A stretch of DNA of 64,000 nt, taken from positions 1-64,000 of the forward strand of contig CAZWCX010000008.1 of assembly GCA_964632945.1 (NCBI GenBank), written 5' to 3'. This DNA comes from CAZWCX01 sp964632945 (GTDB lineage Bacteria > Planctomycetota > MHYJ01 > WSZJ01 > CAZWCX01). A model generated the notes under the pieces. That model was not told the origin of the DNA. It ran no database searches and saw only the letters and a program-made list of their open reading frames with translations. A program made the translations under genes and the position numbers. Below, piece after piece: positions 1 to 8,263 of this stretch; position 1 is the first letter of the stretch; each line of letters opens with the position of its first letter.

Positions 1-587
1 GGGGCTCCCGCGGGAGGCGCGACGCCCGACGCCGCGGCCTCGCGCACCCCGAAGATCAGCTCGCACAGGATCGTCACCCCGGTCAGCACCACCAGAACCC
101 CGCACCACTCCGCCAGGGCGCTGATGAAACTGCCGGACGCATCCCACCAGCCGCGCGCCAGCCAGAACACGAGCGACATCGCCGTGGCCAGCCAGTAGTC
201 GGTCGGGAACGGCCCGATCCAGTGCTTGTACCACCAGACGTCCCGGCGGGCGAAACGCGCATATCCGTAGGCCGGGTTCAGAATGAACCAGAGGACGTCC
301 CAGATGATCGTGAAGATCATGAACAGCGAGATCACCCGCAGTTCGTTCCCCAGGCTCCAGCCGATGTAGACGAGCGGGAGGTGGAAGAACAGGACCAGCA
401 TCGTGATCATCCAGACGTGGTAGCCGGTCACCGGGCGGGAAGAGTAGCGCAGGAACCAGTCCGGTCCCCAGCGCCAGGTGGGCAGGTTGGCGGCCCAGCC
501 GTCCTTGCCCTCGATCTGGATTTCGACCATGGCGAGGACGACGGCGATGGCGCCGAGATAGGCGCCCTGGACGATGGCGTCGAGCAT
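1..587 (-). CDS. Multi-pass integral membrane protein, C-terminus cut by window edge
   Basis: The frame begins at an ATG (587) and runs off the left edge, leaving about 195 residues. At least five hydrophobic stretches are visible, roughly residues 1-23, 55-80, 84-104, 130-147 and 155-182, joined by short Trp/Tyr/Arg-rich loops. No signal peptide cleavage site or soluble domain is seen, so it is an inner-membrane protein of unknown role. I do not recognise the family. It is transcribed divergently from the ABC exporter genes. The start lies 7 nt after a good -10 element (600-595), so the mRNA may be leaderless; no Shine-Dalgarno sequence precedes it. Confidence 0.7.
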   Translation of the reverse strand, partial: MLDAIVQGAYLGAIAVVLAMVEIQIEGKDGWAANLPTWRWGPDWFLRYSSRPVTGYHVWMITMLVLFFHLPLVYIGWSLGNELRVISLFMIFTIIWDVLWFILNPAYGYARFARRDVWWYKHWIGPFPTDYWLATAMSLVFWLARGWWDASGSFISALAEWCGVLVVLTGVTILCELIFGVREAAASGVAPPAGA

Positions 588-594
588 GGGCGAG

Positions 595-623
595 AGGATA
601 CGGGCTCCCGGACGGGGCGTCAA
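595..623 (-). promoter_or_regulatory. Sigma70-type promoter of the membrane-protein gene
   Basis: On the minus strand TTGACG (623-618) is followed after 17 bp by TATCCT (600-595). Transcription would start at or within a base or two of the ATG at 587, which fits a leaderless transcript. Assigned from consensus only. Confidence 0.45.
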
Positions 624-639
624 GCGGAGCGAGGGTCCG

Positions 640-668
640 TTGACCCTGCCGGCGCTTCGAGGCACAAT
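640..668 (+). promoter_or_regulatory. Sigma70-type promoter of the ABC exporter pair
   Basis: TTGACC (640-645), a 17-bp spacer, then CACAAT (663-668), about 65 nt upstream of the permease start. It is arranged back to back with the minus-strand promoter at 595-623. Confidence 0.4.
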
Positions 669-733
669 GGGCCGGCGCGCGGACCTTCGCGCGCGCCGGG
701 GTCCCCCCCGGGCCCCTTCCCGGATCGGGCGCC

Positions 734-1975
734 ATGTTCCGACTTCGCATCCTGTTCCGCAACCGCCTCCGCACCGTCCTCACGGTCGCCGGCGTATCGA
801 TCGGGATCTTCGCCCTCACCGTCCTCGGGGCGCTGACCGAGCGCCTCCATTCCATGCTCGGTGATGCCGAGGCCTACGTCGGGCACGCGATCTTCCTGTC
901 CACGAAGACCAACCGCGACGGCGTGAATCCCGGCGTCACCTCCGCCCATCTGGAACGGTTGCGCGCGATGCCGGGCGTGCGCGCCATCGTCCCGCAACTG
1001 GTGCTCATGCTCGACGGGTGGGACCCGAGCGCCTACCTCCTCTCGGTCGGCACGAACGATCCGGTCGTCCTCGGGGAAGTCCCGGAGCCTGCGGGCGCCG
1101 ATCGTCCCGGGCTGCGGCTACGCGAAGGCCGGTGGCTGCAGGCGGGCGACTCCTTCCACGTCGTGATCTCCGGCCGCCTTGCGCGCAAGCGCGGCTGGGG
1201 GATCGGCAGCCGCGTGCCGGTCCGCCATCGCGACTACGAGGTCGTCGGCCTGTTCGAGATGCCGGACGTTCCGTTCATCCCCGACGCCATGGTCCCGTAC
1301 GACCGGCTGCGCGAAGACTACCAGAAGCCGAACGTGGACCGGATGAAGGAGATGATCCGTCAGGTGGCCGGTCCCGGCGGCGGCGTCCTGGCGGATCGCG
1401 CCGGGGCGATCGTGGACGAGCTCGAGAAGAGCTACTACGTTTATCGAGCCCTGCCGGAGCGGCCGGGCGAGGCGGAGGCGGTCGCAGGCCGCATCGAGGC
1501 GGACTTCCCCGACCTCGCGGTGATGCCGCCGTCGAAACTGATCGGTCGCGCGCGCGACGCGCTCGGGATCTTCACCTGGATCATGCTCGCCGTCGGCACC
1601 GTCTCCTCCCTGGTCGCGGGCCTGCTGATCGCCAACACCATGGTCGTGGCGGTCCTGGAGCGGCGGCGCGAGATCGGCATCAAGATGGCCGTGGGCGCCT
1701 CGCCGGCGCAGATCGCGGGGGAGTTCCTGTTCGAATCGAGCCTGTTCGCCCTCCTCGGCGCCGTCGTGGGGATCGTCCTGGGCAGCCTGGCGGTGATGGC
1801 CGGCGACGCCTACATCGCCGCGCAGTCGCCCACCGGACAGACCGTGTTCCTGCTCAGCGCCCGGCTGCTGACGGGGGTGGCCGGCTTCGCCCTCGTCATC
1901 GGCGTGGCGTCCGGCGTCTTCCCGGCGCTCCGTTCCGCGCGGCTGGATCCGGCGCGCGCGCTTCGCAACCTCTGA
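734..1975 (+). CDS. ABC transporter permease, MacB/FtsX type
   Basis: This 413-residue inner-membrane permease belongs to the MacB/LolC-like group (known family behaviour: mechanotransmission without a classical transmembrane channel). An N-terminal helix at residues 13-35 is followed by a MacB_PCD-like periplasmic domain to about residue 275. An FtsX domain with three helices follows (about 280-305, 328-352, 376-396). The C-terminus ends with the family hallmark PALRSARLDPARALRNL. The start at 734 gives the expected short cytoplasmic leader. It is followed after 10 nt by its ATPase gene, so the two form one operon. No membrane-fusion protein gene is adjacent, so the substrate (peptide, lipoprotein or drug) cannot be told. 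Confidence 0.88.
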   Translation: MFRLRILFRNRLRTVLTVAGVSIGIFALTVLGALTERLHSMLGDAEAYVGHAIFLSTKTNRDGVNPGVTSAHLERLRAMPGVRAIVPQLVLMLDGWDPSAYLLSVGTNDPVVLGEVPEPAGADRPGLRLREGRWLQAGDSFHVVISGRLARKRGWGIGSRVPVRHRDYEVVGLFEMPDVPFIPDAMVPYDRLREDYQKPNVDRMKEMIRQVAGPGGGVLADRAGAIVDELEKSYYVYRALPERPGEAEAVAGRIEADFPDLAVMPPSKLIGRARDALGIFTWIMLAVGTVSSLVAGLLIANTMVVAVLERRREIGIKMAVGASPAQIAGEFLFESSLFALLGAVVGIVLGSLAVMAGDAYIAAQSPTGQTVFLLSARLLTGVAGFALVIGVASGVFPALRSARLDPARALRNL

Positions 1976-1985
1976 GGAGTCCCGG

Positions 1986-2660
1986 ATGCCGCTCGTCCGC
2001 GCGCGCGACCTTTGGAAGACCTACCCCGGACCCGCCGGCGGCGTCGATGCCCTTCGCGGCGTCGATCTCGACGTGGCTGAAGGGGAGATGCTGGCGGTGA
2101 TGGGCAGCTCCGGCTCCGGCAAGACGACTTTCCTCTTTCTGCTCGGGGCCCTGGATGCGCCGACTCGCGGGGAGATCGCGGTGGACGGCCGGTCCCTCGG
2201 GACGATGTCCCGCGCCGATCGCGTCCGCTACCGGCGGTCCTCGGTGGGGCTGGTCTTCCAGCAATACAACCTGGTGACCACGCTCACCGCGCAGGAGAAC
2301 GTCGAATTGCCGCTGCGGTACGCCGGCGTGCGGGGCGCGGAGGCGCGGCGACGCGCCGGGGAATTGATCGAGCGGGTCGGTCTCCGCGACCGCCGCGACC
2401 ACCTTCCGGAGGCGCTCTCCGGGGGCGAGCAGCAGCGCGCCGCGGTGGCGCGCGCCCTGGCCGCGCGGCCGCGGCTGCTCCTGGCCGACGAACCGACCGG
2501 CAACCTGGACACGCAGAATGCCGGCACGGTGATCGCCCTGATCGAGGAATTGCGCCGGGAGACCGGGCTGACGGTGCTCCTCGTCACGCACAATCCGGAA
2601 ATCGCCGCGCACGCGCAGCGATCCATTCGCATGGCGGACGGGCGGGTGGTCGGCGCGTGA
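1986..2660 (+). CDS. ABC transporter ATP-binding protein, MacB/LolD family
   Basis: A 224-residue nucleotide-binding subunit that powers the FtsX-type permease encoded just upstream. Walker A GSSGSGKTT is at residues 40-48, the Q-loop is VFQQYN, the signature is LSGGEQQR, the Walker B is LLLADEPTGNLD and the switch His is in LLVTHN. TGNLD after Walker B is typical of the LolD/MacB/FtsE group. A GAGGAG sequence overlapping the permease stop provides the ribosome binding site. All catalytic motifs are intact, so it should be active. Confidence 0.93.
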   Translation: MPLVRARDLWKTYPGPAGGVDALRGVDLDVAEGEMLAVMGSSGSGKTTFLFLLGALDAPTRGEIAVDGRSLGTMSRADRVRYRRSSVGLVFQQYNLVTTLTAQENVELPLRYAGVRGAEARRRAGELIERVGLRDRRDHLPEALSGGEQQRAAVARALAARPRLLLADEPTGNLDTQNAGTVIALIEELRRETGLTVLLVTHNPEIAAHAQRSIRMADGRVVGA

Positions 2661-2669
2661 GGCGCCTGC

Positions 2670-3869
2670 TCACCCCTGCGGGACCCGCACCGCGCCGGCG
2701 AGGAACGCGGTCCCGGCTTCTTCCCACAGGCCGCAGGACTCCAGCGCCGCGGCGGCGGCTTCGGGACGCCCCAGGCGGGCGGCCAGCCGGGCCATGGCGC
2801 GGGCGCGGTGCCGACGGTCCTCCTCCCGGACCGACGCGCCGAACAGTCCGCGCTGGATGGAAAAGGCCGCGTCCGCCACGCCGAGGCGTTCCAGCGCTCG
2901 GGCCAGGGCGTCGAGGCCCCGCGTGACCACGCCTTCCCCCAGGAGCCCGAGCCAGGCGCCTCCGGCGAGAAGCGTCCACGCCGGCCACTCCGCCGCGCCC
3001 GCGCGGGCGGCGAAGATCGGGAACGCGCCGGCCGCGATTCCCCGGAGCGCGAAGACGGGAATACTCCAGGGGGTGAGCCGTCGCAGGGCGAAGACGCAGA
3101 ATGCGCCCGCCAGCAAGGCGGCGGTCCAGGCCGTGGTCGTGGGGGAGCCGAACCGGAGCATCAGCAGCACGATCGCCGCGCCCAGGACCAGCCACTCCTC
3201 CACCGCGCGCGAGCCGGAGGCGAACGCCAGCCGCCAAAGCCCGTACAGGATCACCGCTCCCGCCGACGCCATCGCGAACGTGGCGCCCAGGCACGATCCC
3301 AGCCAGAACCAGGCGTTGTTGCGCAGGCTTCGGGGGAGACCCGTGCCGAGGCTTCCCAGTCCCTGGAGGACGACCGCGATCGTGAGGATTCCCAGCGGAC
3401 TGAAGAACAGGTACAGCGCCACCTCCAGGAGCCCGCGCCGCCCCTGGGGATGGCGGAAGAGGTAGCCGGCGACGTGCGAGAATTCCCTCAGGTTCTCCGC
3501 CTCCCGGACGGCGATGTGGACCAGGAGCGAGAGACCGAACAGGAGCGCAAGCACGGCGGTTCCCGGGTCGGGCGCCGTCGGGGCCGCCGGTCCCCAGATC
3601 CGCAGGGGGGCCACCAGCGCGAGGACCGAGACGGGGAAGAGGGCGAGGTCTCCCCACCGCCGGGAGAACAGGGCGGCGGCGGTCGCGGCGAGCAGGGCCA
3701 GAAGCGCGAGGCCGACGGGGAGCGACCATCCCGAGGCGACCGCGCGCCCTCCCCAAGCGGCGGCGACCAGCAGCATCGCGGCCGCCGCGAGTCGCGCGGG
3801 GGGGAAGTCCGCCGCGCCGGTGCCGGCGGCGAGGGCGATCGGAGCGGCGGGGGATCGCGGTTCGTTCAT
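2670..3869 (-). CDS. Multi-pass membrane protein with soluble helical C-terminus
   Basis: A 399-residue protein starting at ATG 3869 and converging on the ABC ATPase gene, leaving only a 9-nt gap. Eight or more hydrophobic segments fill residues 25 to about 310. The last 80 residues are soluble and rich in Ala, Arg and Glu and resemble a helical-repeat tail. No catalytic motif was recognised. The open frame continues upstream of the ATG as the antisense of the ankyrin gene, which is a G+C artefact. A promoter (TTGACA, 17 bp, TGAAAT) lies 100-130 nt upstream. Function unknown. Confidence 0.7.
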   Translation of the reverse strand: MNEPRSPAAPIALAAGTGAADFPPARLAAAAMLLVAAAWGGRAVASGWSLPVGLALLALLAATAAALFSRRWGDLALFPVSVLALVAPLRIWGPAAPTAPDPGTAVLALLFGLSLLVHIAVREAENLREFSHVAGYLFRHPQGRRGLLEVALYLFFSPLGILTIAVVLQGLGSLGTGLPRSLRNNAWFWLGSCLGATFAMASAGAVILYGLWRLAFASGSRAVEEWLVLGAAIVLLMLRFGSPTTTAWTAALLAGAFCVFALRRLTPWSIPVFALRGIAAGAFPIFAARAGAAEWPAWTLLAGGAWLGLLGEGVVTRGLDALARALERLGVADAAFSIQRGLFGASVREEDRRHRARAMARLAARLGRPEAAAAALESCGLWEEAGTAFLAGAVRVPQG

Positions 3870-3972
3870 GGCGTTCCGTGAGGGATCGTCGGGGGCGCCG
3901 GTCGCCGGATCCGCCGTCTGCGCCGCGGTGCGGGCATCCCGGGCGCGGACGCGCCTGCGCCCTCGGTGGCGC

Positions 3973-4001
3973 ATTTCACTCGCCGGGCCCGAGATTGTCA
4001 A
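3973..4001 (-). promoter_or_regulatory. Sigma70-type promoter for the membrane-protein gene
   Basis: Minus strand TTGACA (4001-3996), a 17-bp spacer and TGAAAT (3978-3973). It is about 100 nt upstream of the start at 3869. Confidence 0.5.
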
Positions 4002-4093
4002 TCGTCCGGCCTCGCCGCCTCGCCGCGGCGGGTCGCCCTCCGGGAAAGACCGGATGCCGATCCGGGATCGCCCGACCGGGGCGAGCGAAAGGG

Positions 4094-4121
4094 TTGACGC
4101 CGCGTCCGCTGCGGGTACGAT
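4094..4121 (+). promoter_or_regulatory. Sigma70-type promoter for the ankyrin-repeat gene
   Basis: TTGACG (4094-4099), a 16-bp spacer and TACGAT (4116-4121), about 80 nt before the chosen ATG at 4203. Confidence 0.5.
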
Positions 4122-4202
4122 CCGGGGAGCGGGCCCGTGCTGGCGAACCCTCCGCGCCCGAACACCCTGCGCTGCAGGGACCCCACCACCGAAGAGGAGC
4201 CC

Positions 4203-6194
4203 ATGCCCAACGCCCACGAAACGCTCGTCGAAGCCGCCCAGCAGGGAAATCGGTCGGTTGCGGAGGAGGCCTTGAAGCGGGGGGCCGACGCCAACTACAA
4301 GGACGAGCACGGGAAATCGGTGCTGTCGTGGGCGGTCGGCAACGGGCACGTCGAGGTGGCTCGCCTGCTCCTGGAGAACGGCGCGGACCCCAACACCAAG
4401 GGGATGTTCGGACCTCCGCTGGTGATGGCGGCCTCCAACGGCTTCGTGGAGATCGTGCGCGCGCTGCTGCAGCACGGCGCGGCCCTGGTGGACGATGCGG
4501 CGATTCTGGCGAAGATCAACGATCGCAAGGAAGTCCTCGAGATCCTCGAGGCCGAAAAGGCGCGCCGCGATGCCGAGGCGGCGACCCAGACGCCCGCGGC
4601 CGCGCAGGAACCCGAGATCCCGGCGCTCGTCCTTGCCGCGGCCTCCGGGGACCTCGCCTCGGCGCGTCGCGCCATCCAGGAGAAATGCGACGTCGATGCC
4701 CGCGATCCCCAGGGAGCGACGGCGTTGCTGTGGGCGGTGGACAAGGGACACTCCGACCTGATCCGGTTCCTGATCGACGTGGGCGCGGACGTGCGGGCGA
4801 AGGACCAGGACGGCTGGACCCCGCTCGCGGTGGCGGCGTCGAAAGGTCAGACGGTGTGGGCGGGCATTCTCCTCGGCAAGGGCGCCGAGATCGAGGCACA
4901 GACTTCCAAAGGGCGAACCCCCCTGATCGAGGCGGTGCGTCCGGGACACACGGAGACGGTCGAGCTGCTGCTCGATCATGGGGCGAACCCGAACCATGCC
5001 GAGGGGGAGGGGGGCTGGACTTCGCTCATGCTCGCCGCGGGCGCGGGACGATTGCCCCTGGTCGATCGTCTGCTCGCCCGGAAGGCCGACGTTGCGGCGC
5101 TCAGCAAGCGCGGCTGGACCGCCCTCGCCTTCGCCGCCAAGCACGGACACGCCGACGTCGCCGCGCGCCTGCTGGACCGGGGGGCGGCGGTCGATCCCCG
5201 CGACCAGCACGGCGGCACGCCCCTGCTCGCGGCCTGCGGCGAGGGCCGGATCGACGTGGCCCGCCTTCTGCTCGATCGCGGCGCCGACGTCCACGCGCGG
5301 GAGACGGAGATCGGCGCCACCCCGCTGGTCGCGGCCGCGATCGGGGGCCACGGGACGGTGCTTTCCCTCCTCCTGGAACGGGGCGCGGATCCCAACGCGG
5401 CCACCGACGACGGTCTCACCGCGCTGACCTTCGCCGCGCACCAGGGCCATCGCGACGCCGTCGTGGCCCTGCTCGCCAAGGGGGCCCGCGTGGATGCGGT
5501 GAACCGCCACGGCGAGACCGCGCTCCTGCGGGCCGCCGGGCATGGTCGCATCGACGTGGCCGCGCTTCTCCTCGATGCGGGCGCGAATCCCGACATCCGC
5601 ACCAAGCGGGACGGCCTCACCCCCCTCATGGCCGCCGCCGACGGCGGGCACACGGAGGTCGTGCGCCTCCTGCTCGAGCGCGGCGCGGACCGCAACGTGC
5701 GCACGCTGGGGCTGCGCACCGCGTGGGACTACGCGCGCTTCAAGGGACATCGGGACACGGAGGCCCTCCTGAAGCCCCCGGCCCGCCCGCTCCCGCCGGT
5801 CCGCCGCAACCCCGACGCCACGCCCGAAGCCGCGGCCAAGGCGACCCGCGACCTGCGCGATGCGATCTACGCCGACGATCTCGCCCGCGCCGTCGCCGCG
5901 CTCGAAGCCGGGGCGGAACTCGATCCCGCCGACCGGGACGCCCCGCTCATCCTGGCCGCGGCCCAGGGGACCCGCGACCTCGTCGAACTCCTCCTCCGCG
6001 AGGGGGCCGACCCCGAGGCCCTCGACCCCACCGGCCTCACCGCCCTCGCCAAGGCCTGCGGCGGCTGCCACGTCGACATCGTCGAATTGCTGCTCGCGCG
6101 CGGCGCCAAGGTCAACCGCGACGTCCTCATGGCCGCGTCGATCCACGGCCGCCCGGAAATCCTCCAATTGCTCGAGCAGCACGGGAAGGAGTGA
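4203..6194 (+). CDS. Ankyrin-repeat protein
   Basis: A 663-residue protein made almost entirely of about 20 ankyrin repeats of 33-34 residues, each with the G-x-TPL-x-x-A and (V/I)-x-x-LL-x-x-GAD core. Two weaker stretches (about residues 100-160 and 530-560) interrupt the solenoid. Ankyrin solenoids bind proteins and have no enzymatic activity of their own. There is no signal peptide or membrane segment, so it is probably cytoplasmic. I chose the ATG at 4203 because GAGGAG lies 4 nt upstream; an earlier ATG at 4137 has no such site and would add an unrelated 22-residue leader. Partner unknown. Confidence 0.9.
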   Translation: MPNAHETLVEAAQQGNRSVAEEALKRGADANYKDEHGKSVLSWAVGNGHVEVARLLLENGADPNTKGMFGPPLVMAASNGFVEIVRALLQHGAALVDDAAILAKINDRKEVLEILEAEKARRDAEAATQTPAAAQEPEIPALVLAAASGDLASARRAIQEKCDVDARDPQGATALLWAVDKGHSDLIRFLIDVGADVRAKDQDGWTPLAVAASKGQTVWAGILLGKGAEIEAQTSKGRTPLIEAVRPGHTETVELLLDHGANPNHAEGEGGWTSLMLAAGAGRLPLVDRLLARKADVAALSKRGWTALAFAAKHGHADVAARLLDRGAAVDPRDQHGGTPLLAACGEGRIDVARLLLDRGADVHARETEIGATPLVAAAIGGHGTVLSLLLERGADPNAATDDGLTALTFAAHQGHRDAVVALLAKGARVDAVNRHGETALLRAAGHGRIDVAALLLDAGANPDIRTKRDGLTPLMAAADGGHTEVVRLLLERGADRNVRTLGLRTAWDYARFKGHRDTEALLKPPARPLPPVRRNPDATPEAAAKATRDLRDAIYADDLARAVAALEAGAELDPADRDAPLILAAAQGTRDLVELLLREGADPEALDPTGLTALAKACGGCHVDIVELLLARGAKVNRDVLMAASIHGRPEILQLLEQHGKE

Positions 6195-6219
6195 CCGGCG
6201 ACCGGACCGAACCGCTTCC

Positions 6220-6248
6220 TTGCCCATTCGCCGCCGATCGCGTATCGT
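6220..6248 (+). promoter_or_regulatory. Possible promoter placing the HepT-like gene on a leaderless mRNA
   Basis: TTGCCC (6220-6225), 17 bp, TATCGT (6243-6248). Transcription would begin 2-4 nt before the ATG at 6258, and no convincing Shine-Dalgarno sequence is present. Confidence 0.35.
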
Positions 6249-6257
6249 GGGGCGACG

Positions 6258-6599
6258 ATGAAGGACGAACGAAAACTCCTGGTCGAAATCTGGGAAGCGA
6301 TCGAGCGAATTCGCCCCTACGCGCACCGCGGGCGCGAGTTCTTCGAGAGCAGCGACCTCCTCCGCACCTGGATCGACGCCAACCTGCACCGGATCCGCGA
6401 GGCCGTGGACGCCCTCCCGAAAGAGATCCGCGAGCGGCACCCGGAAGTCCCCTGGGACAAGCTGATCCGACTGGGCAAGATCTTCGTGCAGGACCACCGC
6501 AGCGTGGACTCCGGAATGGTCCTGAACATGTTGGAGCGCGACCTTGCCGAGGTGAAGACCGCGCTCGAACGCGTGCTCGGCACTTCCGCCAGCGAATAA
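6258..6599 (+). CDS. HepT/DUF86-like protein with degenerate active-site motif
   Basis: A 113-residue, Arg/Glu-rich all-helical protein. The stretch HPEVPWDKLIRLGKIFVQD (61-79) aligns with the PW-x-x-I-x-x-RN-x-x-(V/I)H-x-Y core of DUF86 (HepT) proteins, the RNase or AMPylated partner in MNT/HepT modules. At the key positions it has Gly73 for Arg, Lys74 for Asn, Gln78 for His and His80 for Tyr, so the RX4HXY motif is lost. No MNT nucleotidyltransferase gene is adjacent. It is likely an inactive, orphan relative. The family call rests on pattern similarity only. Confidence 0.6.
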   Translation: MKDERKLLVEIWEAIERIRPYAHRGREFFESSDLLRTWIDANLHRIREAVDALPKEIRERHPEVPWDKLIRLGKIFVQDHRSVDSGMVLNMLERDLAEVKTALERVLGTSASE

Positions 6600-6646
6600 G
6601 GGTGCGCGTGCGGCGCCGCCGGCCGGTCCGGGCGGGCGCGAAAGCG

Positions 6647-6674
6647 TTGACACCGCGGGAGAGCGCGGTATAAT
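6647..6674 (+). promoter_or_regulatory. Near-consensus promoter of the initiator tRNA gene
   Basis: Exact TTGACA (6647-6652), a 16-bp spacer and exact TATAAT (6669-6674), 11 nt upstream of the mature tRNA start. This is the strongest sigma70 promoter seen in the window, as expected for a stable RNA. Confidence 0.85.
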
Positions 6675-6685
6675 CGAAAAATCGA

Positions 6686-6759
<74 letters not shown>

Positions 6760-6834
6760 TTTCCCTGGAAGTCAAGCCGAACGCGGGTTCCAGCGTACCC
6801 GCCCATGTCGGGCGGCGCGGCAACGAAGCCCTGC

Positions 6835-6857
6835 CAAGGGGGTATGATACCCCCTTG
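6835..6857. promoter_or_regulatory. Perfect dyad upstream of the integrase gene (arm site and operator candidate)
   Basis: CAAGGGGGTA (6835-6844) and its reverse complement TACCCCCTTG (6848-6857) are separated by TGA. The centre contains TATGAT (6843-6848), a possible -10 element, though no good -35 is seen. The same 10-mer occurs twice near attR, which suggests integrase arm binding and perhaps autorepression of the integrase operon. Confidence 0.6.
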
Positions 6858-6878
6858 CGGATTTCGGAGGCCCGCCAC

Positions 6879-8075
6879 ATGCCCCGACTCGTCAACCGCC
6901 CGCCCGCCTACCGCCTGCACAAGAATTCCGGGCTCGCCTTCGTTTTTCTGTCCGGCCGGCGGCTCTACTTGGGCAAGCACGGCACCCCGGAGAGCGAGCG
7001 CGCCTACGCCCGGCTCATGGCCGAGTGGTTCACGAACGGCCGCCGCGTGACGATGCCTTCCCCCGGGACGCCCCCCGCGCTGACGGTGGCCGACCTGCTC
7101 GCGCGCTACTGGGAACACGCTGCGGGGTACTACCGCAAGAACGGCGCGCCCACGTCGGAACTCGACTGCATCCGCCAGGCCGTTCGGCCGCTGGCCGCAC
7201 TCTACGCCGACACCCCCGCCGCCGACTTCGGCCCGGTGGGGCTCAAGACGGTGCGCGAGCGCATGATTGCGGCGGGACTGTCGCGGGGGTACATCAACCG
7301 CCACGTCTCGCGGATCAAGCGCGCGTTCCGGTGGGCGACGGCCGAGGGGATGATTCCGGCGGCCGTGGTTCACGGGCTCGCGGCGGTGCCGGGATTGAAG
7401 CGGGGCCGGTGCGAGGCCCGCGAGACGGACCCGGTGCGGCCGGTGCCGGATGCGCACGTCAACGCGGTCCTGCCGTTCCTCTCGCGCCAGCTTGCCGCCG
7501 TGGTGAAGCTGCAACTGCTCACCGGCGGACGCTCCGGGGAGGTGCTCGGGATGCGCGCGTGCGACCTGAACACGGAAGCGGCAGTCTGGGAATTCCGCCC
7601 GGCGAGTCACAAGACCGAGCACCACGGGAAAGAGCGCGTGCTCTTCCTCGGGCCGCGGGCGCAGGAGGTCGTCAAGCCGTTCCTCAAGCCCGACCTGTCG
7701 GCGTGGCTCTTCGACGCCGGCGAGGCCGAGCGCGAGCGGTGCGGGGAGCGGCGGAAGGGACGCCAGACGAAGCTCTGGCCGTCGCACGTTCGGGCGCAGG
7801 AGCGGAAGCGGCGGAAGGCCGAGCGCGAGCACTTCGCGGCCCGGCCCTACGCCCCGGAAGCCTACGCCCGCGCCGTCGCGCGCGCGTGCGTGCTCGCCGG
7901 CGTCCCGCACTGGCACCCCCATCAACTGCGACATAACGCCGCGACGCTGCTTCGCCGGGAACTTGGGATCGAGGCCGCGCGCGTGGTGCTCGGGCATTCG
8001 TCCGCGGCGGTGACCGAGATTTACGCCGAGGTGGACTTGGCAAAGGCGAGGTCCGCGATGGGGAAGCTGGGATGA
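6879..8075 (+). CDS. Tyrosine recombinase (phage-type integrase)
   Basis: A 398-residue integrase that would catalyse site-specific insertion and excision at the initiator tRNA attachment site. The N-terminal half holds an arm-binding/SAM-like core-binding domain (about 70-170). The catalytic domain shows the full set Arg218 (GGRSGE), His348-x-x-Arg351 (HQLRH), His373 (LGHSS) and Tyr382 (TEIYAE). The start at 6879 is preceded by CGGAGG at 8 nt; an in-frame extension upstream would overlap the tRNA and lacks support. The stop overlaps the next ATG (ATGA), so it is translationally coupled to the two following genes. Confidence 0.93.
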   Translation: MPRLVNRPPAYRLHKNSGLAFVFLSGRRLYLGKHGTPESERAYARLMAEWFTNGRRVTMPSPGTPPALTVADLLARYWEHAAGYYRKNGAPTSELDCIRQAVRPLAALYADTPAADFGPVGLKTVRERMIAAGLSRGYINRHVSRIKRAFRWATAEGMIPAAVVHGLAAVPGLKRGRCEARETDPVRPVPDAHVNAVLPFLSRQLAAVVKLQLLTGGRSGEVLGMRACDLNTEAAVWEFRPASHKTEHHGKERVLFLGPRAQEVVKPFLKPDLSAWLFDAGEAERERCGERRKGRQTKLWPSHVRAQERKRRKAEREHFAARPYAPEAYARAVARACVLAGVPHWHPHQLRHNAATLLRRELGIEAARVVLGHSSAAVTEIYAEVDLAKARSAMGKLG

Positions 8076-8263
8076 AGCCGAACGAGATCGCCGCCGCCCT
8101 GGTGGGCATCCCCGCCCCGCTGGCGCGTCGGTTCGCACGGGCGTGCCAGGCCCTCGGCATCGACGCCGAGCTGGCCCTGGGGCTGGCGGTGCAGCGGGCC
8201 GTGATCGAGGCCGCGGCCGAACTCGAAGCGGCGGCGCGGCGCCGGGGGAGGAAGCGACGATGA
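8072..8263 (+). CDS. Small helical protein of the integrase operon
   Basis: A 63-residue protein, Ala-rich and helical, ending in a basic tail (ARRRGRKRR). Its ATG overlaps the integrase stop and its stop overlaps the next ATG, so the three genes are expressed together. It could be a DNA-binding accessory or excision factor, but I recognise no family motif. The size, overlap and basic C-terminus support it as a real gene. Confidence 0.6.
   Translation: MKPNEIAAALVGIPAPLARRFARACQALGIDAELALGLAVQRAVIEAAAELEAAARRRGRKRR

Larger units (their letters stand above)
3870..4202. other. Divergent intergenic region with two promoters
   Basis: This 333-bp gap separates the membrane-protein gene (minus) from the ankyrin gene (plus). 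It holds one convincing promoter for each direction, listed separately. I see no RNA gene or strong hairpin here. Confidence 0.6.
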
